Part shown: positions 13,169-19,623 of the stretch, piece by piece
Layout: each line of letters opens with the position of its first letter
Numbering within the stretch: position 1 is the stretch's first letter
NCBI GenBank assembly: GCA_900547995.1
Contig: URIY01000034.1
Coordinates: 1-19,623 of the forward strand
DNA from: an uncultured Mycoplasmatota bacterium
GTDB lineage: Bacteria > Bacillota_I > Bacilli_A > RF39 > UBA660
DNA: 19,623 bases
Reading direction: 5' to 3'
Translations under genes and position numbers: made by a program
Notes under the pieces: generated by a model
Database searches by the model: none
The model's input: only the letters and a program-made list of their open reading frames with translations
Told to the model about the DNA's origin: nothing

Positions 13169-14191
13169 ATGAACATATATAATTTATCTCTTGCAGACCT
13201 AGAAAATTATTTTGAAAGCATAAATGATAAAAAATTTAGAGCTAAACAAGTATATGAATGGTTATATCGCAAAAAAGTAAAGTCATTTGATGAAATGACT
13301 AATCTAAAAAAAGAATTAATTAATATATTAAAAGATAAATTTACCTTTGATTACATAAAATTAGTTACGAAGTTATCAGATGTAGATGTACATAAATACC
13401 TTTTTGAATTAAAAGATGGTAAAAAGGTAGAGGCTGTTCTTATGAATCATGATTATGGAAATAGTTTATGTATTTCTACCCAAGTAGGTTGTAATATGGG
13501 TTGTGCCTTTTGCGAAAGTGGTAGATTAAAAAAGCAAAGAGATTTAATGCCATATGAAATGATTGAGCAAATATTACTTGTGGAAGATGATTTAAAGATT
13601 AGAATTTCGCATGTTGTTCTAATGGGAATAGGTGAGCCATTTGATAATTATGACAATGTAATGAAGTTTTTTGATATTGTCAATGAGCCTCTTGGTATAG
13701 CCTTAGGAGCAAGACATATAACGGTTTCAACATGTGGTCTTATACCTAAAATAGAAGAGTTTTCTAAGAGTACAAGACAAGTTAATTTAGCTATATCTCT
13801 TCATGCACCAAATGATGAACTTCGAAGTAAAATAATGCCTATAAATAAAGTATATAAATTAAATGATTTAATAAACACTTTAAGAAAGTATATAGACATG
13901 ACTGGAAGAAGAGTTACATTTGAATATATAATGCTTGGTGGTATTAATGACTCACTTACTTGTGCTGATGAACTTGCTAGTCTTTTAAAAAACATGAATT
14001 GTTATGTTAATTTAATACCATATAATGAAACTAGTCATATAGAATTTGTAAAAAGTACTAAAGAAAATATATTGGCTTTTTATGACAGGTTAAAATCAAA
14101 AGGCATAAATGTAACTATAAGAAGAGAATTTGGTTCAAAAGTAATGGCAGCATGTGGACAACTTAGAGCAAATTATGAGGAGGGAAAATAA
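13169..14191 (+). CDS. rlmN: 23S rRNA (adenine-2503-C2)-methyltransferase, radical SAM
   Basis: RlmN methylates A2503 of 23S rRNA and A37 of some tRNAs, using a 4Fe-4S cluster and a protein-bound methyl intermediate. ATG 13169 is placed by GAGGTG at 13159-13164, giving 340 residues. The radical SAM cysteines are Cys108, Cys112 and Cys115 (CNMGCAFC); Cys101 (LCISTQ) and Cys329 (AACGQL) are the methyl-shuttle pair. Family blocks follow: VVLMGIGEPFDNYDNV, ARHITVSTCGL, NLAISLHAPND and RRVTFEYIMLGGIND. After the cluster it reads ESGRLKKQRDL rather than the more common ASTxGGLKRNL, a local variant. The resistance enzyme Cfr is related, but the housekeeping context and length favour RlmN. It overlaps prpC by one base (TAATG). 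Confidence 0.93.
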   Translation: MNIYNLSLADLENYFESINDKKFRAKQVYEWLYRKKVKSFDEMTNLKKELINILKDKFTFDYIKLVTKLSDVDVHKYLFELKDGKKVEAVLMNHDYGNSLCISTQVGCNMGCAFCESGRLKKQRDLMPYEMIEQILLVEDDLKIRISHVVLMGIGEPFDNYDNVMKFFDIVNEPLGIALGARHITVSTCGLIPKIEEFSKSTRQVNLAISLHAPNDELRSKIMPINKVYKLNDLINTLRKYIDMTGRRVTFEYIMLGGINDSLTCADELASLLKNMNCYVNLIPYNETSHIEFVKSTKENILAFYDRLKSKGINVTIRREFGSKVMAACGQLRANYEEGK

Positions 14192-14937
14192 TGGACCACT
14201 TTTATTTAACTGATCCTGGTAAGGTAAGAGATCATAATGAAGATAGTGTTATTATTATTAATAACTATAATAATGAATATTTAATGGCTGTTGCTGATGG
14301 AATGGGTGGACATAGGAATGGTGAGGTTGCATCATCAATTGCCATATCACATTTAGGTAAAAACTTTAAAGAACTTGGTACTATTGGTACAAAGGAAGAA
14401 GCCATTAATTGGCTTAAAGAAACAGCAAGCGAAGCTAATGCATTAATTTATAAATATACAGAAGAAAATCCGGAAAGTGTTGGTATGGGAACAACTCTTG
14501 TTGTTGCAATAGTAACAAAAGATTATTTATTATTTGGAAATATTGGTGATTCATCAGGTTATGTAGTAAAAAATAAGCAATTACATAAAATTACTACAGA
14601 TCATACACTTGTCAATCTTCTTGTAAAATCAGGTGAGCTTACAGAAGAAGAAGCCAAAGAACATCCACGTAAAAATGTCTTGATGAAGGCACTTGGTGCC
14701 AATGTAAATGTTGAAATGGATATTTTTAATGTTGAAAAAGATGTTGACGGTGTATTTTTATGTAGTGATGGTCTTACTAATATGCTTGATGATGATCAAA
14801 TAGTTAAAGTATTAAATGACAATTTATCATGTGAAGAGAAGATGCAAAAACTTATATATAAATGCAATAATCGTGGTGGAAATGATAACATTTCTGTTGC
14901 GTATTTAATTAAGGATGGTGCAAGTAGTAATGAATAA
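14191..14937 (+). CDS. prpC: PP2C-type Ser/Thr phosphatase PrpC/Stp
   Basis: A 248-residue metal-dependent phosphatase that reverses PrkC phosphorylation. PPM motifs occur in order: RDHNEDS (13-19), ADGMGGH (Asp36), GMGTTLV, GNIGDSSGYV, TTDHTLVNLLV, FLCSDGLTN (Asp193) and GGNDNISV (Asp232), covering all metal-binding aspartates. It is soluble, without signal or membrane segments. GAGGAGGG at 14177-14184 gives strong initiation despite the one-base overlap with rlmN. Its end overlaps the kinase gene by 8 bp, so phosphatase and kinase are made in linked amounts. Confidence 0.95.
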   Translation: MDHFYLTDPGKVRDHNEDSVIIINNYNNEYLMAVADGMGGHRNGEVASSIAISHLGKNFKELGTIGTKEEAINWLKETASEANALIYKYTEENPESVGMGTTLVVAIVTKDYLLFGNIGDSSGYVVKNKQLHKITTDHTLVNLLVKSGELTEEEAKEHPRKNVLMKALGANVNVEMDIFNVEKDVDGVFLCSDGLTNMLDDDQIVKVLNDNLSCEEKMQKLIYKCNNRGGNDNISVAYLIKDGASSNE

Positions 14938-16654
14938 AGGTTATATGTTAAATGATAGATATCAAATTATTAGATTAATTGGTGAAGGTGGAATGGCTAA
15001 TGTTTATTTGGCTCATGATACCATCTTAGATAGAGATGTTGCCGTTAAAATACTTCGAGGAGACCTTGCTGACGATGAAAAATTTGTTCGTCGTTTTCAA
15101 AGAGAAGCTATTGCTGCTAGTAGTTTAAATCATCCAAATATAGTTGAAATGTATGATGTAGGTGAAGATGATGGAAAGTACTTCATTGTTATGGAATATA
15201 TTGAAGGAAGAACACTTAAAAGTCTAATTAAAAAAAGAGGAATGTTAACATTACCAGAAATAGTTGATATCATGTTACAACTTACAAGTGGAATTGCTTG
15301 TGCCCATGATAGTTATATTATACATAGAGACATTAAACCTCAAAATGTTTTAATATTAGATGATGGACGTGTTAAAATCACTGATTTTGGCATTGCGATG
15401 GCTCTTAATAATAATGAACTTACACAAACAAATTCTGTTATGGGATCAGTTCATTATTTACCACCAGAACAAGCAAGTGGCAGTGGTTCAACAATTAAAA
15501 GTGACATTTACTCTCTTGGTATTTTAATGTATGAACTTATAACTGGTAAGGTACCATTTAAAGGTGATAATGCCGTAGAGATTGCGATTAAACAAATGAA
15601 AGATCCTATTCCAAGTGTCTGTGCTCAAAATCCTGAAATACCACAAAGTATTGAAAATATTATTTTAAGGGCATGTGCTAAAAATCCTAAAAATAGATAT
15701 GAAAATGTAACGGAAATGTATAATGATTTAAAGACAGCACTTAGTGATGAACGAAAAGATGAACTTAGAATTACTTATAAATATCCAGAACATGAACTTG
15801 AAGAAACAAAAGTTATGCCTAATTTAAAAGATATTGATAAGATGTCTGATAGCTTTGTTGAAAAGAAAAAAGAAAAGAAAAAATTAAGTAAATTAAATAT
15901 TGCTATTATTATCATAAGTTCGGTATTAGCCATTTTAGTTGCTGGTATATCTATATGGGCTATTGTATATCCTAAAATGACGGAAAAGAAGGAAATTACG
16001 GTACCTGATGTTTCTAATTATTCTGTTGTTGATGCCGAAAAATTACTTAAAGAACAAGGCTTAAATGTTGCAACCGACTTAGAAGAAAAAAATGATGGTA
16101 CTATTGAAGAGGGAAATGTTATATCAACAAAACCACAATCAGGAAGAAGTGTTAAGGTAGGTACAGAAATAACACTTGTTGTATCACTTGGTGCCAATGG
16201 TATAAATCTTGATAATTATGTTGGAAAGAATTATTATGAAATCAAAGGTATATTAGAGGCTAAGGGAATATATGTTCTTGTAGAGAAAAAAGAGGTAAGT
16301 GAAAAAGACAAAGATAAATATAAAGAAAATATAATTTTAGAACAAAAGCCTGAATCTGGTACAAAAGTTGTTGAAGGTGATACAGTAACTCTTTATATAC
16401 CTGATATTATTACAGAATATCCTGATTTTGTGGCTGAAAATTGGCCTCTTAGTGATATTCAAACATTCTGTGATGAATATAATATTAAACTTGTAACAGA
16501 ATATAAAGAGTCTACAACCCAAAAAGAGGGAACAATAATTAGTCAAAGTAGAGCTAAAGGAACTAAAGTAATGGGTAATACAACATTAAAAATTGTTGTT
16601 GCCAAAGAAAAGCAAGCAGAAGAACCTATAGAAGATTTATTACCATCTGAGTAA
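14930..16654 (+). CDS. prkC: PASTA-domain Ser/Thr protein kinase PrkC/StkP
   Basis: A membrane kinase that senses muropeptides or lipid II and controls wall growth and division. From ATG 14930 (MNKGYMLNDRYQIIR) it has 574 residues; an in-frame ATG at 14915 lies deeper in prpC and is less likely. Kinase domain: GEGGMANV (18-25), Lys40, HRDIKPQN (132-139), DFG (152-154) and a Thr/Ser-rich activation loop. A juxtamembrane Lys-rich stretch is followed by one membrane span (about 324-346). Three PASTA modules come next, with the marks VPDVSNYSVVDAEKLLKEQG, KPQSGRSVKVGTEITLVVS, QKPESGTKVVEGDTVTLYI and AKGTKVMGNTTLKIVV. The tail is acidic. It follows the usual layout, with three external PASTA repeats as in B. 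subtilis PrkC. Confidence 0.95.
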   Translation: MNKGYMLNDRYQIIRLIGEGGMANVYLAHDTILDRDVAVKILRGDLADDEKFVRRFQREAIAASSLNHPNIVEMYDVGEDDGKYFIVMEYIEGRTLKSLIKKRGMLTLPEIVDIMLQLTSGIACAHDSYIIHRDIKPQNVLILDDGRVKITDFGIAMALNNNELTQTNSVMGSVHYLPPEQASGSGSTIKSDIYSLGILMYELITGKVPFKGDNAVEIAIKQMKDPIPSVCAQNPEIPQSIENIILRACAKNPKNRYENVTEMYNDLKTALSDERKDELRITYKYPEHELEETKVMPNLKDIDKMSDSFVEKKKEKKKLSKLNIAIIIISSVLAILVAGISIWAIVYPKMTEKKEITVPDVSNYSVVDAEKLLKEQGLNVATDLEEKNDGTIEEGNVISTKPQSGRSVKVGTEITLVVSLGANGINLDNYVGKNYYEIKGILEAKGIYVLVEKKEVSEKDKDKYKENIILEQKPESGTKVVEGDTVTLYIPDIITEYPDFVAENWPLSDIQTFCDEYNIKLVTEYKESTTQKEGTIISQSRAKGTKVMGNTTLKIVVAKEKQAEEPIEDLLPSE

Positions 16655-17488
16655 ATGGAAGGTCGAATTATAAAGATTATAAGTAATCAGTATACTGTGT
16701 TATCAGATAATACTGATTACTTATGTAATGCTTGCGGAAAATTTAGAAATTTAAAACAAACACCATTAGTTGGTGATTTTGTTGTATTTGATGAAAAACA
16801 AAATTATATAAAAGAAATATTACCAAGAAAAAATACTTTAGTTAGACCTCCCGTTAGTAATATTGATAGTGCTATTATAGTAACTAGTACACATATACCT
16901 GCTTTTTCAAGTAATTTACTTGATAAACAACTATGTATAATAGAATTCAATAATATTAAACCAATTATATGTTTTACAAAAATAGATTTATTATCTAAAG
17001 AAAAATATGAGGAAATAAATAATTATATTAATTATTATAAAAAAATAGGATATGATGTTTTTATTAATACAGAAATAGATAAAATAACTCAAAAATTAAA
17101 ACAAAAAGTATCTGTTTTTACTGGTCAAACAGGTGCAGGGAAAAGTACATTATTAAATCAAATTGATAAATGTCTTGATCTAAAAACAGGTGATGTATCT
17201 ATTGCTCTTGGCCGTGGTAAACATACCACAAGACATGTCGAACTATTGAAATCATGTGATGGACTTATTGCTGATACACCTGGATTTTCTTCATTAGAAT
17301 TTATTGATATGAAAAAAGAAGATATTAGAGACAATTTTATAGAATTTAATGAATATCGTCATGATTGTAAATATAAAGATTGTATGCATGATAGAGAAGA
17401 TGGATGTAACATTAAAAGAGAAGTTGAAAATGGAAATATATTAAAGAGTCGTTATGAAAATTATTTAAATTTTATAAGGAAGGTGTAA
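16655..17488 (+). CDS. rsgA: ribosome small-subunit GTPase RsgA (YloQ)
   Basis: A circularly permuted GTPase that checks late 30S assembly. The 277 residues contain an OB-fold N-domain (MEGRIIKIISNQYTVLSDNT), G4 TKID (108-111), G1 GQTGAGKST (157-165), switch GRGKHTTRHVELL, G3 DTPG (207-210) and a C-terminal zinc knuckle Cys238, Cys243, His245, Cys251. The ATG directly follows the prkC TAA with no spacing and no Shine-Dalgarno, which implies translation by ribosomes finishing prkC. The prkC-rsgA-rpe order is standard in Firmicutes. Confidence 0.95.
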   Translation: MEGRIIKIISNQYTVLSDNTDYLCNACGKFRNLKQTPLVGDFVVFDEKQNYIKEILPRKNTLVRPPVSNIDSAIIVTSTHIPAFSSNLLDKQLCIIEFNNIKPIICFTKIDLLSKEKYEEINNYINYYKKIGYDVFINTEIDKITQKLKQKVSVFTGQTGAGKSTLLNQIDKCLDLKTGDVSIALGRGKHTTRHVELLKSCDGLIADTPGFSSLEFIDMKKEDIRDNFIEFNEYRHDCKYKDCMHDREDGCNIKREVENGNILKSRYENYLNFIRKV

Positions 17489-17491
17489 TTC

Positions 17492-18127
17492 ATGGAACTT
17501 GCTGTTTCTATACTTGGAATCAAGGAAAATTTAAAGAAAAAAATAGATGAATTAAATAAAACTAAAGCTTCCTTTTTACATATTGATATTATGGATGGAA
17601 AGTTTGTTCCCAATATTCATGATAACTTTGCAGAATTAGAAAAAAGTTTAAAAGATAATAAAAAAAGAATAGATGTACATTTAATGGTTGAAGATGTAGA
17701 AAGATATGTAAATATTTATAAGAATATTCATCCTGAGTATATAACTTTTCATTATGAAATTTTTGATAGCATACATAGAATAATTAACATTATAAAGGGT
17801 AATAATATTAAAGTAGGACTTGCAATAAAACCAAATACAGATATATCTGCTCTTTTAAGTTATATGGACAAACTTGATTTAATTTTAGTTATGAGTGTTG
17901 AGCCAGGTAAAGGTGGACAAAAATACCTTTTAAAATCTACTGATAGAATAAATGAATTATATGAGATAAGAAAAAAATATCATTATAATTTTAAAATAGA
18001 AGTAGATGGAGGCATTAATAAGGAAACTATATGTAACGTTCAAAAGGCAGATATGGTAGTTGTAGGTAGTTATATTACGAATAGTAGTAATTATGAAGAA
18101 AGAATTAATACAATAATGGAGAGATGA
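17492..18127 (+). CDS. rpe: ribulose-phosphate 3-epimerase family protein
   Basis: Interconverts ribulose-5-phosphate and xylulose-5-phosphate in the pentose phosphate pathway. The 211-residue TIM barrel keeps the metal and acid/base residues His30 and Asp32 (HIDIMDGKFVPN), His63 (DVHLMVE) and Asp172 (EVDGGIN). The loops ITFHYE and MSVEPGKGGQKYL and a phosphate-binding VVGS end are present. It differs from the common pattern at SILGIK (usually SILSAD) and PGKGGQ (usually PGFGGQ), so substrate range may differ from typical Rpe; a related hexulose epimerase is possible. AAGGAAGGTG precedes the start three bases after rsgA. It ends in TGA, which shows that TGA is a stop here. Confidence 0.88.
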   Translation: MELAVSILGIKENLKKKIDELNKTKASFLHIDIMDGKFVPNIHDNFAELEKSLKDNKKRIDVHLMVEDVERYVNIYKNIHPEYITFHYEIFDSIHRIINIIKGNNIKVGLAIKPNTDISALLSYMDKLDLILVMSVEPGKGGQKYLLKSTDRINELYEIRKKYHYNFKIEVDGGINKETICNVQKADMVVVGSYITNSSNYEERINTIMER

Positions 18128-18128
18128 T

Positions 18129-19349
18129 ATGAAAGAAAAGTTAGAAAAATACGCTGAATTATTGTTGACAAAAGGTGTTAGTATTAAACGAGGAACACCT
18201 CTTTTAATATCTGCACCAATGGAAGCATATGAATTTGTTGAGATACTATCAAAAAAGGCTTTTGAAAAAGGTGTTACAGATATTGGTTATGATTTAATAG
18301 ATGAAAAAATTAAACATGATGCTCTTAAATATTTAGAAATAAATGATTTAAAAGAATCACCCATTTTTAATAAAAAAATATTTGATGAATATGCTAAAAA
18401 AGATGCAGCCTTTTTAATGTTAATGTCTGATGATCCAACACTTATGGATGATATAGATTCAAATAAATTATCACAGGCCGCTATTTTCTCTAGAAAATCC
18501 AAACCATTATATAAACAAAGGCAACTAAATAATGAAATAGTATGGTGTATTGCTTGCACGGCAACCAAGGGTCGTGCAGAAAAAATGTTTGATAATACTG
18601 AAGATGCTATGAATAAATTATGGGATGCTATTTTTGATGCATGTTACATTAATAATAAAAATCCTAACGAAGCATGGGATACATTTATAGAAGAAACAAA
18701 TAAAAAAACAGAAATACTAAATAAATTAAAAATAAAAGAGTTGCACTATACAAATAATTTAGGAACAGATTTAACTATTAATTTGCTTGAAAATTCTATT
18801 TGGAATGGTGCTAGTGAGAAAACCAAAAGTGGTGTTGAATTTATTGCTAATATTCCAACACAAGAGGTATTTACAACGCCCAATAGATTGGGTACAAATG
18901 GGATTGTATATAGTTCCAAACCACTTATATATAATGGAGGATTTATAAATGACTTTTTTATTGAGTTTAAAGATGGAAAAGTAATAAATTATGATGCTAA
19001 AGAAGGAAAAGATATCTTAAAAGGAATAATTGAATCAGATGAAAATGCTTGCTATTTGGGAGAAGTGGCTTTAGTAGATTATAATTCACCAATATCAACA
19101 TCAAAATTAATTCATTATGAGACATTGTATGATGAAAATGCTTCTTGTCATTTAGCACTTGGATCGGGCTTTACAGAATGTGTAAAAGGAACGGATAATA
19201 AATCAAAGGAAGAACTTATAAATCTAGGGTTTAATTATTCAGATAACCATGTAGATTTTATGATTGGAACAGAAGATTTGAATATAATGGCTAAAACTTT
19301 TGATGGTAAAGAAGTACAAATATTTAAAGATGGTAATTTTTATTGTTAA
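18129..19349 (+). CDS. M29 family aminopeptidase (AmpS/PepS type)
   Basis: A 406-residue cytosolic metallo-aminopeptidase that removes N-terminal residues from peptides. The M29 metal ligands are visible: Glu246 (IPTQEVFTTPN), Glu312 (YLGEVALV), His341 (ENASCHLALGSGF), His374 and Asp376 (NHVDFMIGT). The N-domain also fits the family (EKYAELLLTKGVSIKRGTPL, and VWCIACTAT for the usual WxIxxxPTxxWA segment). ATG 18129 follows the rpe TGA by one base with GGAGAG upstream. It is the last gene of the series and ends before a strong terminator. In Bacillus this position after rpe is held by thiN. Confidence 0.9.
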   Translation: MKEKLEKYAELLLTKGVSIKRGTPLLISAPMEAYEFVEILSKKAFEKGVTDIGYDLIDEKIKHDALKYLEINDLKESPIFNKKIFDEYAKKDAAFLMLMSDDPTLMDDIDSNKLSQAAIFSRKSKPLYKQRQLNNEIVWCIACTATKGRAEKMFDNTEDAMNKLWDAIFDACYINNKNPNEAWDTFIEETNKKTEILNKLKIKELHYTNNLGTDLTINLLENSIWNGASEKTKSGVEFIANIPTQEVFTTPNRLGTNGIVYSSKPLIYNGGFINDFFIEFKDGKVINYDAKEGKDILKGIIESDENACYLGEVALVDYNSPISTSKLIHYETLYDENASCHLALGSGFTECVKGTDNKSKEELINLGFNYSDNHVDFMIGTEDLNIMAKTFDGKEVQIFKDGNFYC

Positions 19350-19359
19350 TTTTATGAAG

Positions 19360-19395
19360 AAAAAACAAAGTATTAAGATTTTACTTTGTTTTTTT
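19360..19395. terminator. bidirectional terminator between convergent genes
   Basis: AAAAAACAAAGTA (19360-19372) pairs with TACTTTGTTTTTT (19382-19394) across a nine-base loop, followed by Ts. The 3' arm is also coding sequence for the last residues of the Rpn-like gene on the - strand, whose stop is in the loop (19373-19375). Confidence 0.85.
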
Positions 19396-19623
19396 CATAT
19401 TCTTTTTTGATTTTTAAAATCTTCCATTCAGGCATTTTAGCACATCTTGATATTAAATCAATATCTAATTCATTATCAAGCATGTTTATAACCATTTGGT
19501 TAGTTCCCCTGGTAATGCCTTGGCTAATACCTTGACTAATACCTTGACTAATACCTTGACTAATACCTTCTATTTTACCAGCATCATAAGCACCACTATA
19601 ATTTTCTTTCTCATTAATTAATA
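19373..19623 (-). CDS. C-terminal part of an Rpn-like PD-(D/E)XK nuclease/transposase family protein (5' end outside window)
   Basis: On the - strand the frame is open from the window edge to TAA 19375-19373, about 83 codons: NEKENYSGAYDAGKIEGISQ, four GISQ-type units, then GTNQMVINMLDNELDIDLIS and a basic Lys-rich end. A repeated Gly-x-x-x linker (EGxxxGxxxG) followed by a short helical tail with xxMLDxxLDIDLIS is typical of Rpn/PDDEXK-transposase family C-termini. The nuclease core would lie outside. In E. coli RpnA is a recombination-promoting nuclease, and relatives act in phage defence. Identification rests on the tail only. An internal ATG (19495) with AGGGGA nine bases upstream could start a 38-residue C-terminal product. 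Confidence 0.6.
   Translation of the reverse strand, partial: LINEKENYSGAYDAGKIEGISQGISQGISQGISQGITRGTNQMVINMLDNELDIDLISRCAKMPEWKILKIKKEYEKNKVKS
19517..19564. repeat. 12-bp tandem repeat (four copies) in the Rpn-like gene
   Basis: Unit ACCTTGACTAAT on + : three perfect copies (19529-19564) after one with two changes (19517-19528). Further degraded traces lie on both sides. Read on - it encodes GISQ units, so changes in copy number keep the frame and vary linker length. Confidence 0.9.

Noticed and set aside
13169..14191. Cfr-type antibiotic-resistance methyltransferase
   Set aside because: Length, sequence blocks and the housekeeping rlmN-prpC-prkC-rsgA order fit RlmN; no mobile element or resistance gene is adjacent.
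19517..19564. CRISPR-like repeat array
   Set aside because: Units are 12 bp, directly adjacent without spacers, and lie in an open reading frame; no cas genes are present.

Overview
The window is AT-rich DNA (by eye roughly 70% A+T) from a Gram-positive, low-GC bacterium with a peptidoglycan wall. It carries a class B penicillin-binding protein, a sortase B remnant, a wall-sorted surface protein ending in NPETG, the PASTA kinase/phosphatase pair PrkC/PrpC, Bacillus-type YqeG/YqeH and a DUF2624 (YqfT-like) gene beside nfo. Shine-Dalgarno sites are strong, promoters often have TGnTATAAT-type extended -10 elements, and TGA is a stop while Trp is encoded by TGG. This suggests a genome-reduced, gut-type uncultured member of the Bacilli (an RF39- or Erysipelotrichales-like lineage). 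The lineage is inference; no rRNA is present.

Layout. (a) 1-1927, accessory and decaying: the 3' end of a surface or secreted repeat protein on +. Convergent to it are a sortase B gene broken by one nonsense codon and, upstream of that, an open frame with no start codon. (b) 1928-3793: a group II intron, with a reverse transcriptase broken by two in-frame TGA codons, inserted exactly between the promoter plus Shine-Dalgarno of nfo and its ATG. (c) 3799-4964: nfo (endonuclease IV), convergent with a DUF2624 gene. (d) 5050-8537: sodA, a class B PBP, rpmG (too short for simple ORF calling) and efp, with a clear internal promoter and two intrinsic terminators. (e) 8622-10140: yqeG-yqeH. (f) 10233-11306: a cysteine-rich Listeria/Bacteroides-repeat surface protein with an NPETG sorting signal. 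(g) 11382-19349: a tightly packed series herA-like ATPase, rlmN, prpC, prkC, rsgA, rpe, M29 aminopeptidase, with overlaps or near-zero gaps. (h) 19373-end: the 3' end of an Rpn-like (PD-(D/E)XK nuclease/transposase) gene on -, with a 12-bp in-frame repeat.

How the genes work together. The core genes serve translation and ribosome assembly (L33, EF-P, YqeH, RsgA, RlmN), wall growth and its sensing (class B PBP, PrkC/PrpC), and stress and DNA repair (SodA, Nfo, HerA-like). The rlmN-prpC-prkC-rsgA-rpe order is the familiar Firmicutes arrangement. An M29 aminopeptidase follows, where thiN is often found in Bacillus.

The observations most worth following are: the intron that separates the ribosome-binding site of nfo from its start codon and appears to restore it on splicing; the disabled sortase B beside an intact NPETG substrate; the competing hairpins at the intron 3' end; and a possible internal translation start in the Rpn-like gene. 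No CRISPR array, tRNA, rRNA or complete new multi-gene system was seen.
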